The notes under the pieces were generated by a model. The model was not told the origin of the DNA, searched no databases, and saw only the letters and a list, made by a program, of their open reading frames with translations. From CAYWMY01 sp046352935 (GTDB lineage: Bacteria > Pseudomonadota > Gammaproteobacteria > Steroidobacterales > Steroidobacteraceae), in assembly GCA_046352935.1 (NCBI GenBank), contig JAXMGR010000001.1, positions 248,001-312,000 of the forward strand: a DNA stretch of 64,000 nt. Direction: 5' to 3'. This document shows positions 44,835 through 52,509 of the stretch, one piece after another. Within the stretch, counting starts at the first letter, position 1. Each line of letters opens with the position of its first letter. A program made the position numbers and the translations under genes.

Positions 44835-46130
44835 ATGATGTCCGGGTGGCGTCGCGTCCTGTTCCTGACGGTTCTCGCAGCCGTCGTCCTGCATGCCGCT
44901 CCCGTAGCCGCCGACGCGCGCTACCTCGAGGACGACGCGGCGATCGCGCGGGTCCTGTCCCTCGTCGGGCAGCGTCTCGAGCTCATGCCTGCCGTTGCTG
45001 CAGTGAAGTGGCGCTCGGGTGCGCCGATCGCGGATCCGGCGCGCGAGCGCGAGGTCGTCTCGCGGGCCATGAAACGTGCGCTGCGCTTCGGCCTCGCGAG
45101 CGAGCCCGTTGCGGGGCTCGTCGAACTGCAGATGCGCTTCGGGCGCGAGGCGCAGCAGCGACTGCACGAGCGCTGGCGCGAGCGGGGGTTCGACGTCGTC
45201 GCGGCCCCACCGGATCTGGCGCGGGACCTGCGGCCCCGGATCGATGCCCTCACAGGAGAGCTGCTGCGCGCAATCCATCTGGCGCTGCCGGCACTCATCG
45301 CACCGCAACTGGACGAGCGCCGTGCGGAGCTTGCCTCGGCGCGGCTCGGGAACCTGCTGACCGGCCCGGAGCGCGCCGAGCTGCTGCGGGCTCTCGGTGG
45401 GCTGCGCCGTGCGCCGGTGCCGATCCTGACGCGTGTCCGGGCAGCCGGCGTGCTGCGCATCGGCACTACGGGCGACTATGCGCCATTCAGCATCGAGCAC
45501 GAAGGTGCGCTGTCCGGGGCCGACATCGAGCTCGCGCAGGTGCTGGCCGCGCATCTCGGGGTCGAGGCCGTCTTCGTGCGCACGAGCTGGCCCACGCTGC
45601 TCGGCGATCTTGCCGCTGATCGCTACGATGTCGCGCTCTCGGGAATCTCGGTGACACCGGAACGGTGGCGCGCGGGCTTCTTCTCGCACCGCTACCATGA
45701 AGGTGGCAAGGTGCCGATCGCGCGCTGCACCGAAGGCGGGCGCTTCGACACGCTCGCGGAGATCGATTCGCCCGGCGCCCGCGTCATCGTCAATCCCGGC
45801 GGAACCAACGAGCAGTACGCGCGGGAGCACCTGCGGGCTGCCGCGCTCCGCGTGCACGCCGAAAACCGCAGCGTGTTCGACGAGATCATCGCAGGTCGGG
45901 CCGACGTCATGATCACCGACGACGTCGAGGTGGAACTGCAGACGCGTCGCCACCCGGAGCTGTGCCGCACGATGCCCGTGACGCTCACACGATCCGTCAA
46001 GGCCGTGCTCATGCCGCGGGACCGGGCGCTGCGGACGGCGGTCGACCGCTGGCTGCGGCCGCAGATCACGAGGGGTGTTCCGAATCGGTTGCTCGATGCC
46101 TCGATGCGGGCCGGACCGGCCGGCAGGTGA
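44835..46130 (+). CDS. Periplasmic chorismate mutase (AroQ-gamma) / cyclohexadienyl dehydratase fusion
   Basis: A 431-residue exported bifunctional enzyme. The signal peptide is at about residues 4-25. Residues 28-190 match the secreted AroQ-gamma chorismate mutase pattern, an all-helical domain with VLSLVGQRLELMPAVAAVKW and PIADPAREREVV segments. Residues 196-425 are a solute-binding-protein-like cyclohexadienyl (arogenate/prephenate) dehydratase of the PheC type: LRIGTTGDYAPFS, GADIELAQVLAAHLG, DVALSGISVTPERW, VNPGGTNEQYAREHL and ITDDVEVELQ. The fusion would convert chorismate to prephenate and then to phenylpyruvate (or arogenate to phenylalanine) in the periplasm. An upstream in-frame ATG adds six residues. 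No aromatic-pathway operon surrounds it. Confidence 0.88.
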   Translation: MMSGWRRVLFLTVLAAVVLHAAPVAADARYLEDDAAIARVLSLVGQRLELMPAVAAVKWRSGAPIADPAREREVVSRAMKRALRFGLASEPVAGLVELQMRFGREAQQRLHERWRERGFDVVAAPPDLARDLRPRIDALTGELLRAIHLALPALIAPQLDERRAELASARLGNLLTGPERAELLRALGGLRRAPVPILTRVRAAGVLRIGTTGDYAPFSIEHEGALSGADIELAQVLAAHLGVEAVFVRTSWPTLLGDLAADRYDVALSGISVTPERWRAGFFSHRYHEGGKVPIARCTEGGRFDTLAEIDSPGARVIVNPGGTNEQYAREHLRAAALRVHAENRSVFDEIIAGRADVMITDDVEVELQTRRHPELCRTMPVTLTRSVKAVLMPRDRALRTAVDRWLRPQITRGVPNRLLDASMRAGPAGR

Positions 46131-46254
46131 TTCCGGCCCGGAGGTGCCCCGGAGGGCTTCAGCCGTGCTGCGACACCGGGTTGGCAACGGTGCCCGGCCC
46201 GGTGGATCATCGGACTCGGGTGAGCGGATCCCGGTTCCGGTGGCGGAGGTGGAC

Positions 46255-46680
46255 ATGAAGATCATCAGGCGGTCGATGCTGGTTGCAGGCCTGTGTCTCG
46301 CCCTGGCGTCCGGGCGTGCCGCTGCCGCCGACGTTGCACCGATTTCGGCGGCCGAGCTCGAAGGACGGCTCGTACGACGGGGCGAGCCACTTGTCGTGCT
46401 CGATGTCCGGACTGCAGAGGAGTTCGCGGCGGGTCATGTGCCCGGCGCACGCAACATTCCCGTGGCCGAGCTCGGGTCCCGCATGAGCGAACTCGCGCCC
46501 CTCAAGGACGTCGAGATGGTGGTGTACTGCCGCTCCGGACGGCGCGCCGGCCTCGCCCTCGAGACACTGGGTTCGCAGGGCTTCCGCCGTCTGCGACATC
46601 TCGATGGCGACATGATCGGCTGGGACTCGGGCGGCCACCGCCTGGAGGCGGGCGCCGGCGCTGCTGCAGTCGCGCGCTGA
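46255..46680 (+). CDS. Periplasmic single-domain rhodanese
   Basis: A 141-residue protein with a signal peptide (cleavage near AAAA, residue 25) and one rhodanese domain. VVLDVRTAEEFAAGHVPGA precedes the active-site loop YCRSGRRA with Cys92. The CRSGR loop is the sulfurtransferase type. Periplasmic rhodaneses handle thiosulfate or persulfide sulfur, or act in envelope stress. It has a strong GGAGGTGG ribosome site. Its stop abuts the stop of the convergent channel gene with no gap. Confidence 0.88.
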   Translation: MKIIRRSMLVAGLCLALASGRAAAADVAPISAAELEGRLVRRGEPLVVLDVRTAEEFAAGHVPGARNIPVAELGSRMSELAPLKDVEMVVYCRSGRRAGLALETLGSQGFRRLRHLDGDMIGWDSGGHRLEAGAGAAAVAR

Positions 46681-48375
46681 TCAGCCGCGACGACCCTGCA
46701 GCCGCTGCCAGATCCAGCCGCCGGGCAGGTCGATACCGCGCACCACATAGTCGAGCACGTTGATGTTCATGAGCGTCGACCGCTGCGTGCGTCGTGCGGC
46801 CGGCCTCCCGGCGAACAGCAGCTCGTCCCCGCGTGCCAGTCGCGTGGACTCATCGGGCATCGCGGCGGCGGCCTGGCCCCGCACCAGCAGGAGCGGCATG
46901 CATTCCAGCCGATGTTCCCGCGCGCCGCTGTCGCGCACGAGGTCCGCGAGCGTGACTGCATGATCCGCGCGGCCCAGGGCCTCGTGGCAGGCCGGTGCGT
47001 CGCTGGCGGTCAGGGCGACACGCCACAGGTCGGGGGTCTCGGCGCCGATCGCGTCCTGGATCCGGTCGATCGCGCGATCCGCCCAGGCGTCGTCCTCCTG
47101 CTTCACGATCTCCAGGAAACGCGCGAGCAGCGGTGTCTGCAGCAGTGCCAGGCACTCGTTGGCGATGATCTCGCTCGAGACCATGGTGATGTCGGCCCCG
47201 TAGGCATCGAACAGCGCGTGATTGGCTCGCAGGTTCTGGCGCAGGACCGTGAAGATCGAAGGGCTGAGCTCGCGCGCCGTGACTGCGATCGCGAGATTGC
47301 TGACGTCGTCGTCCGTGCCGGCGACGATGCCGACCGCGTGGGTCACTCCGGCCTGCCGCAGTGCCTCGGCATCGGTGCCGAGGCCGCGCACGAGACCGAG
47401 GCCCGCGAGCGAGGTCTCGTCGGGGTCGATCACGGTGACGTCGAGATTCTGGCCCCGAAAGGCCCTGGTGACTTCGGTGCCGAAGCGGCCGTAGCCGCAG
47501 ACGATCCAGCGGCCGCGCGGCGGAGCCGTCTCCGGACGCAGCGTGGTACCGGGAAGACCCGTGAGCCAGGACATGAGCCGATGACTGCCGGGAGACTGGA
47601 TCGCAACGGCGAGATAGTCCCCGAACTTCGCGAAGGGGTTGACGACCTGGTCGGCCCCGAAGGAAATCATGTTCGCGGCCGCCTCACGGCTCATCGCACG
47701 CGCCAGCACCGGCACCGAGGGATTCAGCAGACGCACGGCGATTGCGACCGCCAGGTTCACCTGGTCGTCGCTGGTGAGCGCCAGCACGCCGCTGCATTCC
47801 CGCCGCGTGAGGCCGGCCGCGACGAGATGCTCGGGCGTTCGCGCATTGGCGACCATGGCGGGCGCATCCCGGCCGAGGTCGAGGAGATCGAGTTCCTGGA
47901 CGCGATCTTCGCTGAGGTCGAGTACCACGAACCGGATTCCCAGTGCATCGAGTGCGCTCCCGACCAGCGCTCCCGTCTCGCCGAACCCGCAGACGAGATA
48001 GAAGGGCTCGCGCAGTGCGCGTACCTGACGACGGAAGCGCCCGGCCACCAGCGCGGCGTGGAAGCTGCGGTCCTGCACGAGCGTCAGCAGGCTCGCAACT
48101 GCATAGGCCCACCCGACCACCGATGCATAGATGACCATCGTCACCCAGACGCGCTGCGCGATGTTGAAGACCTGCGGGATCTCACCGAAGCCGATCGTGC
48201 TCGCGGTGTAGCTCATGAAGTACAGCGCGTCGAAGATCGACATGCGCCAGGGTCGGCCTGTGGCGTCCGTGCCGGGGATCAGCGCGAGTCCGACGATGCC
48301 GACCGCGAAGATCACGACCAGCAGCACGATCGGCGCGCGTAGGCGCCGGAGCGCGACGAAGACGGCGCTGTTCAC
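46681..48375 (-). CDS. Two-TM potassium channel with two RCK (TrkA-N) domains
   Basis: A 564-residue channel protein. A transmembrane helix at about 14-33, a pore helix with selectivity filter TIGFG (residues 60-64), and a second helix at about 79-100 form a Kir/KcsA-like pore unit. Two nucleotide-binding RCK domains follow: YLVCGFGETGALVGSAL (about 128-144) and WIVCGYGRFGTEVTRAF (about 296-312). A TrkA-C-like tail completes it. The filter is GFG rather than GYG, which is accepted in several K+ channels. It is one base downstream of the DUF6394 gene, suggesting a channel-auxiliary pair. Confidence 0.88.
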   Translation of the reverse strand: MNSAVFVALRRLRAPIVLLVVIFAVGIVGLALIPGTDATGRPWRMSIFDALYFMSYTASTIGFGEIPQVFNIAQRVWVTMVIYASVVGWAYAVASLLTLVQDRSFHAALVAGRFRRQVRALREPFYLVCGFGETGALVGSALDALGIRFVVLDLSEDRVQELDLLDLGRDAPAMVANARTPEHLVAAGLTRRECSGVLALTSDDQVNLAVAIAVRLLNPSVPVLARAMSREAAANMISFGADQVVNPFAKFGDYLAVAIQSPGSHRLMSWLTGLPGTTLRPETAPPRGRWIVCGYGRFGTEVTRAFRGQNLDVTVIDPDETSLAGLGLVRGLGTDAEALRQAGVTHAVGIVAGTDDDVSNLAIAVTARELSPSIFTVLRQNLRANHALFDAYGADITMVSSEIIANECLALLQTPLLARFLEIVKQEDDAWADRAIDRIQDAIGAETPDLWRVALTASDAPACHEALGRADHAVTLADLVRDSGAREHRLECMPLLLVRGQAAAAMPDESTRLARGDELLFAGRPAARRTQRSTLMNINVLDYVVRGIDLPGGWIWQRLQGRRG

Positions 48376-48376
48376 C

Positions 48377-48760
48377 TCACCTCCGCTGCAGTGTGGTCTC
48401 CACGATCAGGATCACCACCGAGATGATGTTGGCGAGCAGTGCGCCCGCGGACAGCGACACGATGCTGGTCACCGCGGTGGGCGCGAGGACGCCATCCGGC
48501 GTGACGGGTGCCAGCGTCCAGACCAGTGCGGCCGCAGCGAGCTGCAGCAGCGCGACCAGGCTGGTGGCCAGGTGCATGGCGCCGACCTGCGTACGGTCGC
48601 CGAACTTGAGTACCGTCGCGATGACGTTCACGACGAAGGCCGCGAAGAATTCCCAGAGGTTGTGGTGCAGGGGATTGTCGATCTCGCCGATCACGAAGCC
48701 GAAGTTCAGTGTCGCGGCGGAGATGATGAAGAACGCGAAGATGACTTTCTCGAGGTTCAT
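48377..48760 (-). CDS. DUF6394-like four-TM membrane protein
   Basis: A 127-residue polytopic protein with four hydrophobic segments: MNLEKVIFAFFIISA, LWEFFAAFVVNVIATVL, LATSLVALLQLAAAALVW, and SIVSLSAGALLANIISVVIL. Its length and the NLEKVIFAFF start match the small DUF6394 family, assigned from memory. It is the first gene of a two-gene unit with the potassium channel (stop to start, 1 base), so a subunit or assembly role for the channel is plausible. An upstream frame adds 33 residues without features; I used the Met at the first membrane segment. Confidence 0.7.
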   Translation of the reverse strand: MNLEKVIFAFFIISAATLNFGFVIGEIDNPLHHNLWEFFAAFVVNVIATVLKFGDRTQVGAMHLATSLVALLQLAAAALVWTLAPVTPDGVLAPTAVTSIVSLSAGALLANIISVVILIVETTLQRR

Positions 48761-48889
48761 GGCGTACACCGGGCCGTTCGATGGCGCGATGGTATGCGAA
48801 ACCCGTGACCGGGTGACGATCAGCATCCGGCGCCGCGGGTCCTGCCCCGGTCGGATCAACGGAGGTGGGCGGGTGCACGGCGGGACAGG

Positions 48890-48976
48890 TGTCGCCCGCC
48901 GGTCGCGGGGGAACGCACGCCCAAGGTGCGGTGGAGCTGTTGGGCGCTCTGTCGCCCGCCGATGCAGGGGAAACGC
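48890..48976 (+). repeat. Two direct repeats, 60-bp period, resembling degenerate type I-E CRISPR repeats
   Basis: Two 27-base copies (48890-48916 and 48950-48976) are identical at 22 positions, including the first 12 bases (TGTCGCCCGCCG). The 33-base unit between them is unrelated. The CCCGC...GCGGG core and the GGGGAA-C tail resemble type I-E CRISPR repeats, whose 28-29-base repeats and 32-base spacers give the same spacing. Translated, the copies read SPAGRGGT and SPADAGET, like the spurious peptides often predicted over such arrays. No third copy is found 60 bases either side and there is no cas gene in the window. It may be an array relic or another small repeat. Confidence 0.45.
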
Positions 48977-48983
48977 TGCGCGC

Positions 48984-49013
48984 TTGCCGGTGGATGTGCC
49001 CGGCCCCTAGAAT
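48984..49013 (+). promoter_or_regulatory. Promoter of tRNA-Gly
   Basis: TTGCCG (48984-48989) and TAGAAT (49008-49013) are separated by 18 bases. The predicted start is a few bases before the mature tRNA at 49025. Confidence 0.5.
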
Positions 49014-49024
49014 CCCGGACAGGT

Positions 49025-49098
49025 GCGGGTGTAGTTCAATGGTAGAACTGCAGCTTCCCAAGCTGCTAACGTGGGTTCGATTCCCATCACCCGCTCCA
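49025..49098 (+). tRNA. tRNA-Gly (anticodon CCC)
   Basis: A full cloverleaf. Acceptor stem GCGGGTG pairs with CACCCGC, the anticodon stem is GCAGC/GCTGC with a seven-base loop TTCCCAA (anticodon CCC), and the T-arm GTGGG-TTCGATT-CCCAT follows. Discriminator T and an encoded CCA are present. It decodes GGG. The 151 bases after it, before the next gene, become AT-rich near 49150-49180. Confidence 0.96.
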
Positions 49099-49249
49099 TC
49101 TCCTGCGCGGAGTCCGTTGCGGGCCCGCCGTGTCCAGCGGCTCCGTCTCCACTTTTTATTTTAAGTATAAAGTAATACACTGGGGCCGGAATCGGGTCGA
49201 TGTCGTCGACGGATCGGCCGGGCATCGCCCGCGTCGCAGCCAGGAACGA

Positions 49250-51286
49250 ATGAAGATGTCCCAGGTACAGCAGTCCGCTGCCCCGAGGCAGCGGTTCTCG
49301 AATCCCCTGTTGATCCGGCCGCGCCGTTCCATGCCGCAGCGCATCGGCGTCATCGGTGCCGGAACCATCGGTCCGGACATCGGCTACTACCTCGCGAGCG
49401 AGGTGTCGCATTGCCACCTGGTGCTGCTGGACATCAATCCGGACGCATTGCCGAAGGCGCGTGCGCGCATCGCGGGCTACACCGAGAAGGGCGTGAAGCG
49501 CGGCAAGCTCAGCGTCGAGAAGGCCGCGCAGGTCCTCGGCAATCTCACCACCACGACGAGCTACGAGGACCTGCGCGGATGCGACTGGGTGCTCGAGGCC
49601 GCGACTGAGAACCTGGACCTCAAGCGGAGAATCTTCGCGCAGGCCGAGGCGGTGCTGGCGCCGGATGCACTGATCACGTCGAACACCAGTTCCCTGCCGG
49701 CGGAGCGTCTGTTCCGCGACCTCCGTCATCCGGGGCGCGCGACGGTCACGCATTTCTTCGCACCTGCATTCCAGAATCCGATCGTCGAGGTCATCGACTG
49801 GCCCGGTCTCGAGCCGGAAGCGCTCGACGACCTGCGCTGGTTCTTCGCCGCGACGGGCAAGGTGCCGATGGTCACCGCCGACCAGGTGTGCTTCATGCTC
49901 GATCGCATCTTCGACAACTGGTGCAACGAGTCGGGTCACCTGCTGGCGCAGGCGAGTGCTGCGGAGATCGACTCGGTGGCCCAGGCGTTCGTGCACGCGG
50001 GGCCGTTCTTCGTCCTGAATCTCGCCAACGGCAATCCCATCATCATCGAGACCAACACGCTGCAGGCCGAGGAGGAGGGCGCCCACTACCGGCCCGCGCC
50101 GATCTTCTCTTCCGTGGAGCGCTGGCACACCGTGGCCCCCGGAAAGTCCGTGCCGGTCGCTGATCCCGTCCGGGAGGCGGTTCGCGATCGCCTGGCCGGC
50201 ATCCTGTACTCGCAGTCCATGGACATACTCGACCGGCAGATCGGCAGTGCGGCCGACCTGGAGCTCGGCTGCCGCCTGGCCTTCGGTTTCCGGCAGGGGC
50301 CGGCGGCCCTGATGCGGGACGCAGGCGCGGCCGAGGTCGATCGCGTGCTGGCGCGCCTGCGCAGCGAGAGGCCGGGCATGCCGGGCAGGTGCCGCGCCCT
50401 CGACGTCTATACGCAGTTCGCGCGCGACATCCTGGTCGACGACGTCGATGGCGTGCGTGTCATCACGCTGCGCAGGCCCGAGGCGCTGAATGCGCTGCAC
50501 GACGACCTCAACGATGAGATCCTCGCGGCCATCCAGGAGGCCGAGAGCAATCCCCGCATCATCGGATTCGTGATCACAGGCTACGGCCCGCGCGCTTTCT
50601 CGGCCGGCGCGGACATCGGGCGGTTTCCTCAGCTGCTCGGCGACGCCCGGGCCGCAGCGGAGTACGCGCGGGCCTGCTCGCGCGTGCTCGTGCACCTCGA
50701 CCGCATGCGTAAGCCCGTCGTGGCCGCGCTCAATGGCATGGCCCTGGGTGGTGGCCTCGAGCTCGCCATGCGCGCGCACGGCATCGTTGCGGTGCGCGGC
50801 GCGAACCTGCAGTTCCCGGAGATCACGCTCGGCATCGTGCCGGGCATCGGCGCAATGGTCGTCCCATATCGCCGTTGGCCGCAGGCGGCCGCGACGCTGC
50901 ACGACATGCTGCGCCTCGGTCGGCGCATCACGACCGACACCGCTGCGGGTCTCGGCATGATCGACGCCTGCGTCGAGCCCGCAGACCTGCTGCCCCGTGC
51001 GATGACGCTGGTCCGCGAACTCGCGGGCCAGCCGCGCGAGAGCATGGATGGGCCGGTGCAGCTTCCCGAGCTGCCACAGCTCGATGCTGCGGGCGCCCGG
51101 CTCAGCGCTGCGGTGCTCGGGATCATGGACCGCGCCATCTTCTCAGCCGCGGCGACGACGAGCCTGGAGGCGGCGCTGGAGGTCGGCTATCAGGCCTTCG
51201 GCGAGAGCGCGTGCACGGCCGCCGCGCGTGAAGGCATCGATGCATTCCATTCGGCACGGGCGCCCGATTTCTCGCGCACTGGATGA
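49250..51286 (+). CDS. 3-hydroxyacyl-CoA dehydrogenase / enoyl-CoA hydratase fusion
   Basis: A 678-residue fusion. The N-terminal NAD-binding 3-hydroxyacyl-CoA dehydrogenase has RIGVIGAGTIGPDIGYYLA at about 31-49, then TSNTSSLPAE and HFFAPAFQNPIVEV with the catalytic His. The C-terminal crotonase domain (from about 396) has FSAGADIG near 449 and GMALGGGLELAM, the oxyanion-hole region. The domain order is the reverse of FadB, where the hydratase is first. It probably catalyses hydration and oxidation steps of a ring-derived acyl-CoA in the catabolic cluster. It has a CAGGAACGA ribosome site. Upstream TTTTTA-N17-TACACT and the dyad GTAT-N6-ATAC near 49168-49181 look like a promoter and operator. 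Confidence 0.88.
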   Translation: MKMSQVQQSAAPRQRFSNPLLIRPRRSMPQRIGVIGAGTIGPDIGYYLASEVSHCHLVLLDINPDALPKARARIAGYTEKGVKRGKLSVEKAAQVLGNLTTTTSYEDLRGCDWVLEAATENLDLKRRIFAQAEAVLAPDALITSNTSSLPAERLFRDLRHPGRATVTHFFAPAFQNPIVEVIDWPGLEPEALDDLRWFFAATGKVPMVTADQVCFMLDRIFDNWCNESGHLLAQASAAEIDSVAQAFVHAGPFFVLNLANGNPIIIETNTLQAEEEGAHYRPAPIFSSVERWHTVAPGKSVPVADPVREAVRDRLAGILYSQSMDILDRQIGSAADLELGCRLAFGFRQGPAALMRDAGAAEVDRVLARLRSERPGMPGRCRALDVYTQFARDILVDDVDGVRVITLRRPEALNALHDDLNDEILAAIQEAESNPRIIGFVITGYGPRAFSAGADIGRFPQLLGDARAAAEYARACSRVLVHLDRMRKPVVAALNGMALGGGLELAMRAHGIVAVRGANLQFPEITLGIVPGIGAMVVPYRRWPQAAATLHDMLRLGRRITTDTAAGLGMIDACVEPADLLPRAMTLVRELAGQPRESMDGPVQLPELPQLDAAGARLSAAVLGIMDRAIFSAAATTSLEAALEVGYQAFGESACTAAAREGIDAFHSARAPDFSRTG

Positions 51287-51312
51287 TCAGCGTTCTTCGA
51301 GGGGGGCAGGAC

Positions 51313-52356
51313 ATGAAGTTCAGTTGCATGGTATGGCCGCATTCCGGCAGTGATGTGGATCCCGTCGTCCGGCTGGCGCAGACAGCGGAGGAATGCGGAT
51401 TCGAGACGGTATACGTCGGCGACTCGCAGATGATCTGGAATGACGTCTGGGTCACGCTCGCGGCCTGCGCGACGGCTACGAAGCGCGTGCGCCTCGGCAC
51501 CGGCGTCACGAACACGGTCACGCGCCACCCGGCCGTCACCGCCAATGCCATCATGACGCTCAACATGCTGAGCCACGGCCGGGCCGTGCTCGGGGTTGGT
51601 GCCGGTGATTCGGCCGTACGTACCGCGGGACTGTCACCCGCGCGCCTGCCCGAGATCCGGCAGCGCATGGAGTTCATGCGCGCACTGCTGGATGGCAAGG
51701 AGGTCGAGGCACTGCGTCCGAGCGAGGAACTCGCGAAGAACACCTGGGGACGCGTCGACAAGGTGCGTCTCGTCGGTGCCGAGCGCTGGGGCAGGCTGCC
51801 GCTGCAGCTCGCGGCCATGGGGCCGAAGTCGGCGGAGGCCGCCGGCGAGTTCTGCGACGGCGTGATCGTCGACGGACACATGGGGGGCAATGCCGAAGGC
51901 GTGCGCGCCACGGTGCAGGCGGTCCGCAGTGGCGCCGCAAGGGCCGGCCGGGACCTGAAGGACTTCCGGTTCATCGCGGCCATCGACGCCGCCATCGACG
52001 ATGACCGCCGGCGCGCGCTCGACAAGGTGCGGCCGACGGCCGCACGAAACATCGCGCGCAAGCCCTGGCTGCCCGACACACTCGGTGTGGCGCACGCGGA
52101 CGTCGTCAAGGCCGTTTCCGAGTCCTACAGGTTCTACGAGCACCTCGACCTGACGGCCCGGCACCGCGAGCTGATCCCCGACGAGGTGGCCATGAAGTGC
52201 TGCATCGCCGGTACGCCGCAGGACTGCGTGGACAAGGCGCGCGAGTTGCAGGAGGCCGGGATCACGGAGACCTCGATCTTCATCACCTCGCAGGACGAGG
52301 CGGGATCCCACCGCGTGCTGCGACGGTTCGCGAACGAGGTCATTCCGAAGATCTAG
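51313..52356 (+). CDS. LLM-class flavin-dependent oxidoreductase
   Basis: A 347-residue bacterial-luciferase-like TIM-barrel oxidoreductase. Features include FETVYVGDSQMIWNDVW, RVRLGTGVTNTVTRHP and GRAVLGVGAGDSAVR, then AAMGPKSAEAAGEFCDGVI. These LLM enzymes use FMN or F420 as monooxygenases or reductases. Its place 27 bases after the dehydrogenase-hydratase gene suggests participation in the same pathway, although a standard anthraniloyl-CoA route does not need it. Cofactor choice cannot be settled by eye. The ribosome site GGGGGGCAGG is strong. Confidence 0.86.
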   Translation: MKFSCMVWPHSGSDVDPVVRLAQTAEECGFETVYVGDSQMIWNDVWVTLAACATATKRVRLGTGVTNTVTRHPAVTANAIMTLNMLSHGRAVLGVGAGDSAVRTAGLSPARLPEIRQRMEFMRALLDGKEVEALRPSEELAKNTWGRVDKVRLVGAERWGRLPLQLAAMGPKSAEAAGEFCDGVIVDGHMGGNAEGVRATVQAVRSGAARAGRDLKDFRFIAAIDAAIDDDRRRALDKVRPTAARNIARKPWLPDTLGVAHADVVKAVSESYRFYEHLDLTARHRELIPDEVAMKCCIAGTPQDCVDKARELQEAGITETSIFITSQDEAGSHRVLRRFANEVIPKI

Positions 52357-52384
52357 CACCCTGTCCGGGCATTCCTCATGGCCT

Positions 52385-52413
52385 CGCCCCCGACACATCT
52401 CGCGCCGGGGGCG
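52385..52413. terminator. Hairpin between convergent catabolic genes
   Basis: A perfect 8-bp stem (CGCCCCCG with CGGGGGCG) and a 13-base loop lie in the 153-base gap between the LLM and thiolase stops. There is no T-tract. Confidence 0.35.
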
Positions 52414-52509
52414 GCTCGAATGACGTGATGCAGTCGTTCCACTCGGGGAAGGAGCAACGCCGCCCGGAGTCGGTGCGCGTCGCGCCCGGCACTACTCGGG
52501 TCGACGCCG

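Noticed and set aside
46207..46638. Antisense frame across the rhodanese gene
   Set aside because: The forward frame has a signal peptide, Shine-Dalgarno and CRSGR active site.
48890..48976. Calling a true CRISPR array
   Set aside because: Only two imperfect copies and no cas genes; reported as a repeat instead.
48865..49164. 99-codon forward frame over the repeats and tRNA
   Set aside because: It runs through the tRNA-Gly and the repeats; the SPAGRGGT-type peptide is what such repeats produce spuriously.
49099..49249. A second tRNA or riboswitch after tRNA-Gly
   Set aside because: No cloverleaf or conserved riboswitch core is seen; the AT-rich part looks like a promoter.
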